DNA from: an uncultured Pseudomonadota bacterium | GTDB taxonomy: Bacteria > Myxococcota_A > Bradymonadia > Bradymonadales > GCA-2716585 | Assembly (NCBI GenBank): GCA_937890335.1 | Contig: CALBXO010000667.1 | Coordinates: 1 to 39,479, forward strand | DNA: 39,479 nucleotides | Direction of reading: 5' to 3' | In this document: positions 32,498 to 39,428 of the stretch, piece after piece | Position numbering within the stretch: position 1 is the stretch's first letter | Layout: each line of letters begins with the position of its first letter | Notes under the pieces: model-generated | Told to the model about the DNA's origin: nothing | The model's input: the letters and a program-made list of their open reading frames with translations, nothing else | Database searches by the model: none | Translations under genes and position numbers: made by a program

Positions 32498-32980
32498 GTG
32501 GAACCCAAAGGAACATTGCATGTGCGGGGCGAGGACTTCGAAGTCCAGGTGACAGGCACCGCCGCATTCGTCGAGGCGGCCTGGACGGCCGTCCGTGGCC
32601 AGATCGTGGACGCGGTCCGGACCGCACAGAGGCCGGTCGACCTCGACAACGACGACACGTCGCCCCAGGCGGCGCCCGACGGGTTCAAAGGCCCCGCGTT
32701 CGCCGGGGAGAGCCCTGGCGCCATCCCCCAGCGCATTCGGCCCGTGCCCGGGTACGTGTGGATCGTGGTGCGGCACGAGCTTTACCAGAAGGTGCATGTG
32801 CAACAGCGTGCGGCCATTGGGCGATCCGGCCTTGGGAAGTTTGTCGACGCCAGCCGACTGTACCGGGTCTATGTGTCCCGCAGCGATCGCGCAGCCATGC
32901 AGGCCCTGTTCCCCTTCGGCGACACGGCCTGGAGCGAGCTGACGCCACACGGCAAGAGCCAGCTCGGCGGCGGGAAATGA
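32498..32980 (+). CDS. Hypothetical protein, probably leaderless
   Basis: The product is 160 residues from GTG 32498 (MEPKGTLHVRGEDFEVQVTG). The N-terminal 45 residues look like a small alpha/beta piece. A Pro/Asp-rich linker follows to about residue 75, then a second part (about 76-150: VPGYVWIVVRHELYQKVHVQ, GLGKFVDASRLYRVYVSRSD). No family was recognised. There is no signal peptide. The next gene starts 34 bp later on the same strand and probably shares the transcript. Confidence 0.75.
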   Translation: MEPKGTLHVRGEDFEVQVTGTAAFVEAAWTAVRGQIVDAVRTAQRPVDLDNDDTSPQAAPDGFKGPAFAGESPGAIPQRIRPVPGYVWIVVRHELYQKVHVQQRAAIGRSGLGKFVDASRLYRVYVSRSDRAAMQALFPFGDTAWSELTPHGKSQLGGGK

Positions 32981-33014
32981 ACCGCGCTGGGCCGCGCACC
33001 GGTCGGAGTCGACC

Positions 33015-35339
33015 GTGAGTCCCGAGCTCCGGCCAATCGTGGAGCTGCGCTTTGGCGACAGCTGGATGGCCAACGTGCGGTACCTGCTGGCGCTGGCCAA
33101 CCAGGCCGGAGAGTCGCATGCCGATCTGCGCTGCGTCCGCGATGTGATCGACATTGTCGTGGGCGGTGACAACCTGACGGCCGATCTTGGCGCGGATGGG
33201 ATCTTTCTGGTCCTGGCCGATCTCCTGGCCGGCCTCGATGACCTGCTGTCCGGCCGTCGGTCCAAGGTGATCGTCGACTTCAAGGAAGCCCCTTGGGAGC
33301 TGGCCTTGGCCCGGCGGGGCGGCCACATCGCCCTGAGCCTGTACAGCGTGCTACCCGGTGAGGACGTCGCGGTACACGACCGGGTCGCGCCGCTGCGACA
33401 CGTCGTGCAAGCGGTGGTTTCGGCCGCCGATTCCGTAGCGCGACAGCTCGACGACATCCAGCCTGGCCTGTCCACGCATGAGCTGCTCCGAGTTCCTCAA
33501 CGCGTGCGCGCGCACGCGCGGGGCGAGCACACGGATGCCCAAGCGGTCACGGGAGGGCAGGTCGCGGAGCCGACGGGCATGCACATCGTGGATGCCGGCC
33601 GCCTGCGCGTGGCTCTGGATCTGAACCACCCGGGCCTGTTCACCTACGACGGGGACGAGTTTGATCTCCACAGCCTCCTGTGTGGCGGCGCGGTCAGTTG
33701 GCTGAGCGTGCAGCCGGTCACGATTGGCGATCGCTACCCTGTGCGCACAGTCCGCGGGCTTGTCGCAGATCTCCGCGATGTGCTGGAGGCGCTCGGTGGA
33801 CGCAAGCCGCGCCCGGTGCGCCGGTTGCGGTCGGCCGTGCTGACCGACGTGGAGCGGGAGGGGACGAGGATGGTCGCCCTGGTGCCGGGAGGCGTGTTCA
33901 TGCGCGCCGGTCCAGCGGCTCCACCCGACGGCGCGGTCCTCGTTGCGCCGGAAGACCTGTTCGACGCTGTCACCGCCGCGGTCGTTGGGGTCACGCAGGC
34001 GCTGGTGGCGGTCAACCCACAGCTCGGCCGCAACGAGCGGCTGATGTCGATGGGGCGCGACAGCGCCGGTCTGATCGCCTGGTTCCAGGAGCTCGCTGTC
34101 GGCAATGTTCGGGGGCCCTCGAACGTGGCGGGCGTGGGCGCTCGATGTACCGAGCTCGGCGCCCAGCAACCCGATTTGTCACAGGCGCCCGCGGCTTATG
34201 CCCTCACGGAGCTGCGCCGGATGCGACTGCGGTTGCGCTGGTCCCATACCGGACCTCTGCGCGTCGCGGACGTGCGCAGGGGGGATGGATGCGTGTACGT
34301 TCCCCGCGCCGGCGGGCTGGTCAGCTATGCGCTCGAGGATGGTTCTGAGAGGTGGGCCCAGGGAGCGGCGTCCAGCGGCGAGGCACCCGACCTCTGGTTT
34401 CTGCGCGATCGGGCTGTGCAGGCTGACAGTGAAGGGGTCCGCGTCTTTGATGATGGCGGGGGACGCTGGTCGGCGGACGCCCAGGTCTCCGGGACCGTTC
34501 AGGGGCTGGCGACCTTCGACGCCGGCGAGGGAGGGGAATTGGTCGTGGCGCGCGCTGGCGGTGTCGAGGGCTTTTGCCTCGCGAGCGGCGCGCAGCGCTG
34601 GTCCATTCCGGTTCGGCATGGGCGCGCCCAGGGCTTTGGGGCCGCGGGGCTTCACGCGGTGGTCGGCAGTGAGCGCGGGTTTGTGTACGGGGTGGACGTG
34701 GGGCGGCGTGAAGTTGCCTGGCGAACGCATGTTGGCGTGTCGCGCGCGGTGCCGTTCCTGTCTCCGCGACGCGCCCTGCTGGTCGCGTCGTCGCAGCCAC
34801 CGGAGTTGCTCTGCGTGGACGCTGCGACAGGCGACGTCCAGTGGGCTACGCCGCTCCCATCAACGCCCGCGTTCGTCCGACACAGCTGCGACCTGGTCCT
34901 GGTGGGGACGGGCGCGTCGGTCCTCGGGGTTGACGCCTCCGATGGCCGCGTGTGTTGGCGGCGCGACGAGGTGACAGAGTCGCTCGTCGTGCTGCCGGTT
35001 GGCGGGGACGGCATCCACAGATGCGTCACACAGCACGAGTCGGGGCTGGCCTGTTTTGATGCGAAGACCGGTGTGTCCCTTTGGCGGGAGGATTGTCCGG
35101 TGCAGGTCATGACGTCAGCCGGGCCCGATGTGGTCGCGACTGCGAGCCCCGACGGGGTTGTCCTGTTCCGGGCTGAGGACGGCTCCGTGCTGCACGAGCT
35201 TGATGGCTTGCCGCCGTCCCCGAGCTTCCTCGATGTCGGGTCTGACCTGACGTTTCTGGTGGGCGAGGTCGACGACGAGTCGGGTGAGGCTCGCCTGAGC
35301 TGTTTCGAGCTGGCCTACTTTCTGGCGCTGGTCCGCTGA
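33015..35339 (+). CDS. Cytoplasmic protein with unknown N-terminal region and PQQ-type beta-propeller
   Basis: The product is 774 residues from GTG 33015, with GGAG 6 bases upstream. The N-terminal 400 residues are unrecognised: IVELRFGDSWMANVRYLLAL, then a segment with VLDLNHPG-like and GGAVSWLSVQP stretches. From about residue 410 a propeller of the PQQ/BamB type starts, with repeats such as RGGLVSYALEDGSERW, VEGFCLASGAQRW, VYGVDVGRREVAW, LLCVDAATGDVQW, VLGVDASDGRVCW and LACFDAKTGVSLW. At least six blades are visible. BamB and PQQ dehydrogenases are exported, but no signal peptide or membrane segment is present here. It is therefore probably a cytoplasmic scaffold or sensor. It likely forms an operon with the small gene upstream. 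Confidence 0.82.
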   Translation: MSPELRPIVELRFGDSWMANVRYLLALANQAGESHADLRCVRDVIDIVVGGDNLTADLGADGIFLVLADLLAGLDDLLSGRRSKVIVDFKEAPWELALARRGGHIALSLYSVLPGEDVAVHDRVAPLRHVVQAVVSAADSVARQLDDIQPGLSTHELLRVPQRVRAHARGEHTDAQAVTGGQVAEPTGMHIVDAGRLRVALDLNHPGLFTYDGDEFDLHSLLCGGAVSWLSVQPVTIGDRYPVRTVRGLVADLRDVLEALGGRKPRPVRRLRSAVLTDVEREGTRMVALVPGGVFMRAGPAAPPDGAVLVAPEDLFDAVTAAVVGVTQALVAVNPQLGRNERLMSMGRDSAGLIAWFQELAVGNVRGPSNVAGVGARCTELGAQQPDLSQAPAAYALTELRRMRLRLRWSHTGPLRVADVRRGDGCVYVPRAGGLVSYALEDGSERWAQGAASSGEAPDLWFLRDRAVQADSEGVRVFDDGGGRWSADAQVSGTVQGLATFDAGEGGELVVARAGGVEGFCLASGAQRWSIPVRHGRAQGFGAAGLHAVVGSERGFVYGVDVGRREVAWRTHVGVSRAVPFLSPRRALLVASSQPPELLCVDAATGDVQWATPLPSTPAFVRHSCDLVLVGTGASVLGVDASDGRVCWRRDEVTESLVVLPVGGDGIHRCVTQHESGLACFDAKTGVSLWREDCPVQVMTSAGPDVVATASPDGVVLFRAEDGSVLHELDGLPPSPSFLDVGSDLTFLVGEVDDESGEARLSCFELAYFLALVR

Positions 35340-35365
35340 CCGGCACTCCAGCGAGTCGTGGAAGC

Positions 35366-35394
35366 TTGGTCCAGATCCTACATTCTTGTAGGTT
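35366..35394 (+). promoter_or_regulatory. Promoter of the activator gene, leaderless, with operator inside
   Basis: TTGGTC (35366-35371), a 17-bp spacer and TAGGTT (35389-35394) form a reasonable sigma-70 promoter. The -10 ends 6 bases before the ATG at 35401, so the transcript would be leaderless. The 16-bp inverted repeat 35377-35392 occupies the spacer and the first part of the -10, where a bound protein would block RNA polymerase. Confidence 0.55.
35377..35392. promoter_or_regulatory. Operator copy 1 (CCTACA-N4-TGTAGG)
   Basis: CCTACATTCTTGTAGG has perfect 6-bp arms. It is the exact reverse complement of copy 3 (36943-36958) and one mismatch from copy 2. The presence of the same 16-mer on both sides of the activator gene points to that activator as the binding protein, here in an autorepressing position. 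Confidence 0.75.
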
Positions 35395-35400
35395 TCGGCC

Positions 35401-36927
35401 ATGAGCAATCGGCTTGACCCCAGGCAGACGCGCGCGCTGGCGCTCCTCTTCGAGATCTCCCGGACGCTGGATCAAGGCGGCGAACTCAGTGACGCACTGA
35501 CACCGGTGCTGCGCGCGATCGTGGAGCAGCTGCGCATGGCGCGCGCGAGCATCGTCCTCAAGAGTCCGCGCACGCAGGCGCCGGCCGCCGAGGTCAATTG
35601 GCGCGTGGCGGACCGCGAGCGTTCGTGGGGTGGAGGCTGGCCCGCCGACGACATCACCCGCGAGGTTTTCGACACGGGCAGCGTCGTGATTGTCCCCAGG
35701 GTGTCCCGCGACGCGCGCTTCTGTTCACCACCCGTTCGTAAGAAGAAGGGCGACGACTACGCGTTTGTCTGCGTTCCGCTCAAGTTCGGACAGGAGGTCA
35801 TCGGCACGCTGAGCTCCGAGCGCGCCTTCGCCGAGGAGGCCCTGCTCGAGGTGGACGCCCAGCTCATGGGGATTGTCGCCTCCATGCTGTCCCAGGTCGC
35901 GTACATCCAGCGGCTCCGGGACGCGGAGCGTGAGCGGCACGAGGGGCAGCCCTCCCTGCCGACGGAGGCCAGCTGGACGCTGGTGGGTCGCAGCAAGAAG
36001 ATGTCGGGCGTCTTCGACCTCGTGGCACAGGTAGCCCCGTCGGACACGACCGTTCTGTTGCGCGGCGAGAGCGGAACCGGCAAGGAGCTCGTGGCCAGCG
36101 CGCTGCACCAGGCGAGCCTTCGGAAGCGGCGCGCGTTCGTGAAGGTCAACTGCGCGGCGCTCCCGGACACCATCATCGAGAGCGAGCTCTTTGGGCATGA
36201 GCGCGGGGCGTTCACCGGCGCCGTGGCCCGCCGAAAGGGGCGCTTTGAGCTCGCCGCCGGGGGCACCATCTTCCTGGACGAGGTGGGCGACCTGTCCGCG
36301 ACAACCCAGGTCAAACTGCTGCGGGTGTTGCAGGAGCGGGAGTTCGAGCGGGTGGGCGGCATGGAGACCTTGCCCGCCGACGTTCGCATCATCACGGCGA
36401 CCAACCGGGATCTGGAGGCGCTCATCGCGACCGGCGAGTTCCGCGAGGACCTCTACTACCGTCTCAACGTGTTCCCCATCTACCTGCCACCGCTGCGCGA
36501 GCGCCGCACGGACATCCTCCTGCTCGCCGACCACTTCATCGAGAAGTACAACCGCGTCCACGGCAAGAGCGTGCGCCGCGCGTCGACGCCGGCGATCGAC
36601 ATGTTGATGAGCTACCACTGGCCCGGCAATGTCCGCGAGCTTGAGAACTGCATCGAGCGCGCCGTGCTGCTCTCCACGGACCATGTGCTCCACGGGCACC
36701 TGCTGCCGCCGACACTCCAGACCGCGGAGTCCAGCGGCACTACGCTGGAGGGCACGCTGAAGCTGCACGTGGAACACTTTGAGCGCAACCTCGTCAGCGA
36801 CGCACTCAAATCAACACGGGGCAACATGGCCAAGGCCGCCCGTGAGCTGGGAATCTCCGAGCGCATCATGGGACTTCGGGTCAAGAAATACGGGCTGGAT
36901 CCACGCCGGTTTCGTACAAGAATGTAG
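35401..36927 (+). CDS. NifA-like sigma-54-dependent activator (GAF-AAA-Fis)
   Basis: The product is 508 residues. An N-terminal GAF domain (about 12-165) begins in the NifA style (ALLFEISRTLDQGGELSDAL). The sigma-54 interaction AAA domain (about 192-420) is complete: Walker A GESGTGKE near 221, GAFTGA at 269-274 (contact with sigma-54), Walker B TIFLDEVGDL, and LPPLRERRTDI with the YHWPGNVRELEN sensor region. The C-terminus has a Fis-type helix-turn-helix (about 465-500: GNMAKAARELGISERIMGLRVKKYG). There is no receiver domain, so input comes through the GAF domain (small molecule or PII-type protein). The next gene is the ammonium transporter with a sigma-54 promoter, its obvious target. Its last codons and stop lie inside operator copy 2. 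NifA proper also controls nitrogenase genes; none are in the window. Confidence 0.93.
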   Translation: MSNRLDPRQTRALALLFEISRTLDQGGELSDALTPVLRAIVEQLRMARASIVLKSPRTQAPAAEVNWRVADRERSWGGGWPADDITREVFDTGSVVIVPRVSRDARFCSPPVRKKKGDDYAFVCVPLKFGQEVIGTLSSERAFAEEALLEVDAQLMGIVASMLSQVAYIQRLRDAERERHEGQPSLPTEASWTLVGRSKKMSGVFDLVAQVAPSDTTVLLRGESGTGKELVASALHQASLRKRRAFVKVNCAALPDTIIESELFGHERGAFTGAVARRKGRFELAAGGTIFLDEVGDLSATTQVKLLRVLQEREFERVGGMETLPADVRIITATNRDLEALIATGEFREDLYYRLNVFPIYLPPLRERRTDILLLADHFIEKYNRVHGKSVRRASTPAIDMLMSYHWPGNVRELENCIERAVLLSTDHVLHGHLLPPTLQTAESSGTTLEGTLKLHVEHFERNLVSDALKSTRGNMAKAARELGISERIMGLRVKKYGLDPRRFRTRM

Positions 36928-36928
36928 G
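36913..36928. promoter_or_regulatory. Operator copy 2, overlapping the activator's stop codon
   Basis: CGTACAAGAATGTAGG differs from copy 3 by one base. It includes the TAG stop (36925-36927), so the protein ends with residues encoded by its own presumed binding site. Its centre is exactly 30 bp from that of copy 3, and 17 bases (TACAAGAATGTAGGATT) are repeated identically. With three helical turns between them, dimers could sit on nearly one face of the DNA. Confidence 0.75.
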
Positions 36929-36942
36929 ATTGGTGCCCATGT

Positions 36943-36958
36943 CCTACAAGAATGTAGG
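36943..36958. promoter_or_regulatory. Operator copy 3, enhancer site upstream of amtB
   Basis: CCTACAAGAATGTAGG has perfect 6-bp arms around AGAA. Its centre is about 78 bp upstream of the -24 element and about 102 bp upstream of the predicted transcription start, a normal place for a sigma-54 activator enhancer. Confidence 0.75.
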
Positions 36959-37026
36959 ATTTGCTGGAGACTGCGCTCGTTGGGTTGATCCCGTCACCGA
37001 CGACGTGAAACGTGGTTTGCCCGCTG

Positions 37027-37042
37027 TGGCATGGCGATTGCG
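37027..37042 (+). promoter_or_regulatory. Sigma-54 promoter of amtB
   Basis: TGGCATGGCGATTGCG fits TGGCACG-N4-TTGCA closely. GG (37028-37029) and GC (37040-37041) are 10 bp apart as required. The predicted start of transcription is 37053. It is the only near-perfect sigma-54 promoter in the window and lies directly downstream of the activator gene and its operators. Confidence 0.88.
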
Positions 37043-37051
37043 CTAGGGGAC

Positions 37052-37071
37052 GGTGAACAACACGGTTCACC
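37052..37071 (+). other. 5' hairpin at the predicted amtB transcription start
   Basis: GGTGAAC and GTTCACC form a 7-bp stem with a 6-base loop starting at the predicted +1. The stem ends 4 bases before the GGAG ribosome-binding site (37076-37079). It could stabilise the mRNA 5' end or control access to the ribosome-binding site. As DNA it is also a perfect inverted repeat in the start region where a repressor could bind. Confidence 0.6.
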
Positions 37072-37085
37072 AAACGGAGTTTCCC

Positions 37086-38384
37086 TTGGCCAACGAAGCA
37101 TTGCTCTTCACCATCAACAACACGTGGATGCTGGTTGCCACGTTCCTCGTGTTCCTCATGCACCTCGGGTTCGCCACGCTGGAGTCTGGCGTCACCCAGT
37201 CCAAAAACACGGTGAACATCCTGTTCAAGAACGTGAGTGTGGTCGCGATTGGCATCCTCACGTACGCCCTGGTTGGCTTCAATCTGATGTACCCGGGCGA
37301 GGAGTTCGCGGGTGCCCTCTTCGGCTTCGCCGGGTTTGGCATCGGGACCGACGCCGCCGGCGTCACCAGCGCCTACAACCCCGGTTACACCTATTGGACC
37401 GACTTCCTGTTCCAGGGGATGTTCGCGGCGACTGCGGCTACCATCGTGTCCGGCGCCGTCGCCGAGCGCATCAAGCTCAACTCGTTCCTGGTGTTCGCCG
37501 CGGTCTATGTGGCGGTCATCTACCCCATCGCGGGGATGTGGAAATGGGGCGGAGGCTGGCTCGACGCCGCCGGTTTCCACGACTTCGCCGGGTCCACCAT
37601 CGTGCACTGTGTCGGCGGGTGGGCGGCGCTTGTGGGCGCGATGATGCTGGGGCCTCGCAATGGCCGGTTTGACGGCAAGAGGGCCATCAAGATCAGCGGC
37701 CACAATCTTCCGCTGGCCGTAATCGGCGTCTTCCTGCTTTGGTTTGGCTGGTATGGGTTCAACGGCGGGTCCGTGTTGAGCGCGGACCCCGGGCCCCTGT
37801 CCTTTGTGTTCGTGACGACCTCCCTGGCTGCAGCGGCCGGAGTGATGGGCGCGAAGTTCACGGCCTGGGCCATTCACCGGCAGGCGGACCTGCTGATGAT
37901 CATCAACGGCGCCCTGGCGGGCCTTGTGGGAATCACCGCTGGCGCGGACGTGGTCAGCCCCATGGCGGCGGTGGTCATCGGTGCCATCGCCGGTGTGCTC
38001 GTGGTGCTCGCCACCCTCGGGCTGGAGAAGTTGCGCATCGACGACCCGGTGGGCGCCGTGCCCGTACACCTGGTCTGCGGCATCTGGGGTACGCTGGCCG
38101 TGGGAATCTTCGCCCCTGGGAAGGCCTTCCTCCCGCAGCTGATCGGGGTGGTTGCCATCGCAGCGTTCTGCGGCATCTCGAGCTTCGTGCTCTTCTTCCT
38201 GATCAAGAAGACGATGGGCCTGCGCGTCAGTGCCGAGCACGAGCTGACTGGCCTGGACCTCAACGAGCACGGAACGGGCGCGTACTCTGGGGTCGAGGTG
38301 ATCCTTCCTGGGAGCCCGTCGCTGCTCACTGGCGGGCGCGGGCTGGAGGCCTCTCCCGTCGTGTACGCTCCGCCGGAAGTCTAG
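37086..38384 (+). CDS. amtB: Ammonium transporter, Amt family
   Basis: The product is 432 residues from TTG 37086, chosen because GGAG lies 6 bases upstream and the alternative GTG 37053 coincides with the predicted transcription start and a hairpin. Eleven membrane helices are expected. Amt hallmarks include TWMLVATFLVFLMHLGFATLESG, the twin pore histidines in GHNLPLAVIGVFLLWFGWYG and in VHLVCGIWG, and the C-terminal LTGLDLNEHGTGAY, where PII protein normally binds. It carries ammonium into the cell when nitrogen is scarce. It is controlled by the sigma-54 promoter and the activator upstream. No glnK gene follows, unlike the usual glnK-amtB pair. A palindrome follows the stop. Confidence 0.95.
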   Translation: MANEALLFTINNTWMLVATFLVFLMHLGFATLESGVTQSKNTVNILFKNVSVVAIGILTYALVGFNLMYPGEEFAGALFGFAGFGIGTDAAGVTSAYNPGYTYWTDFLFQGMFAATAATIVSGAVAERIKLNSFLVFAAVYVAVIYPIAGMWKWGGGWLDAAGFHDFAGSTIVHCVGGWAALVGAMMLGPRNGRFDGKRAIKISGHNLPLAVIGVFLLWFGWYGFNGGSVLSADPGPLSFVFVTTSLAAAAGVMGAKFTAWAIHRQADLLMIINGALAGLVGITAGADVVSPMAAVVIGAIAGVLVVLATLGLEKLRIDDPVGAVPVHLVCGIWGTLAVGIFAPGKAFLPQLIGVVAIAAFCGISSFVLFFLIKKTMGLRVSAEHELTGLDLNEHGTGAYSGVEVILPGSPSLLTGGRGLEASPVVYAPPEV

Positions 38385-38396
38385 TAGGCCGGCCTA
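38385..38396. repeat. 12-bp palindrome immediately after amtB
   Basis: TAGGCCGGCCTA is a perfect palindrome starting on the base after the amtB stop codon. With only 12 bp and no T-tract it is a weak terminator candidate. The remaining 90 bp to the kinase gene show nothing else apart from a -10-like hexamer. Confidence 0.4.
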
Positions 38397-38474
38397 GTGT
38401 TCCTGCACAGAACGGTGCGGTGCTCCGCCCACCATTGATCACACTTCTGGGAGGTCATGGGCGCATGGGTGTGG

Positions 38475-38480
38475 TAGGCT
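38475..38480 (+). promoter_or_regulatory. -10-like hexamer for a leaderless kinase transcript
   Basis: TAGGCT lies exactly 6 bases before GTG 38487, the same geometry as for the activator (TAGGTT, 6 bases, ATG) and the gene at 32498 (TATACT, 6 bases, GTG). No acceptable -35 is seen at 16-18 bp, so support is mainly the shared spacing. Confidence 0.35.
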
Positions 38481-38486
38481 CGCCGC

Positions 38487-39428
38487 GTGGCAATGAACTA
38501 CTTCAATCTCAAGCACGGGCTCCCGTGCGAAACGGAGCTGGACGGTCGGTACAAACTCGTCGAGGTCATCGGCCAGGGCGGGGCAGCCTCGATCTACAAG
38601 GCTTTCCAGATGGACATCGAGTGCGAGGTGGCGGTCAAGATCGTCACCGCGGACTTTGGTAAAGAAGTGCTACGCCGGAACTTTGAGGAGCGGCTTCACA
38701 CGGAGGCCGTGGCCTCCGCGAAGATCAAGCATCCCAACGTCGTCGGAATTCGGGCGTACGCGCCGAAGATGCACCTCAAGCACGGCGACCATGAGGAGAT
38801 GATTCCCCGGCCCTACCTGGTCATGGACTACCTGGAAGGGCTCGACCTGTCGGCGGAGCTGTGGCGCAACGGCCCGATGGCTCCGGACCGGGCCCTGCGC
38901 CTCTTGCTGCCTTGCCTGGACGCGATGTCCATCGCCCACGACCACCAGATCATCCACAAGGATCTCAAACCGGAGAACCTGCTCATCCGCTGGCCGCACC
39001 ACGCGTACCGCGAGACGATGGTGGTCATGGATTTTGGTGTCGCGCGGCACGGGGACGCGGCCACGATCCAGGGCCAGGTTCCCTTCACGCCCAATTACTG
39101 CGCGCCAGAGTACATCAGGGACCAGATCGTCACGCCTGCTCTGGACGTGTACCAATTGGGCCTGATTCTGGTCGAGATGCTCACGGGCCACCCGGTGGTC
39201 AACGACGACCACCCGGTTCAGTGCCTGCGGCGGCATGTGAAGGGCGAGCTGAACCTGCCGCAGTGGCTGTTGGATGGGCCGCTGGGCGACATCGTCACTG
39301 CCGCGGTCGATCGCGATCACACCGCCCGCGTGCCGACCGCTGGCGCGCTGCTGCGGCTGTTGCGCCGCGTCAAGCCCGAGCGCGTCCTCATCCCACCGGA
39401 AATCCTGCATTCGCACAGGCGGCGCTAG
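38487..39428 (+). CDS. Cytosolic Ser/Thr protein kinase (Hanks type, HKD variant)
   Basis: The product is 313 residues from GTG 38487 (ATG 38493 is an alternative two codons later). Kinase motifs run in order: glycine loop IGQGGAASIYKA near 28, VAVKIV with the ATP lysine, catalytic loop IIHKDLKPENLLI, VMDFGVAR with the metal-binding DFG, and the NYCAPEY end of the activation segment. Then come DVYQLGLILVEMLTG and an Arg near the end of the C-lobe. The catalytic loop reads HKD instead of HRD, so it is a non-RD kinase, perhaps constitutive and not switched by activation-loop phosphorylation. The protein ends 30 residues after the kinase fold with no membrane segment or sensor domain, unlike most PknB-type receptors. 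Confidence 0.92.
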   Translation: MAMNYFNLKHGLPCETELDGRYKLVEVIGQGGAASIYKAFQMDIECEVAVKIVTADFGKEVLRRNFEERLHTEAVASAKIKHPNVVGIRAYAPKMHLKHGDHEEMIPRPYLVMDYLEGLDLSAELWRNGPMAPDRALRLLLPCLDAMSIAHDHQIIHKDLKPENLLIRWPHHAYRETMVVMDFGVARHGDAATIQGQVPFTPNYCAPEYIRDQIVTPALDVYQLGLILVEMLTGHPVVNDDHPVQCLRRHVKGELNLPQWLLDGPLGDIVTAAVDRDHTARVPTAGALLRLLRRVKPERVLIPPEILHSHRRR

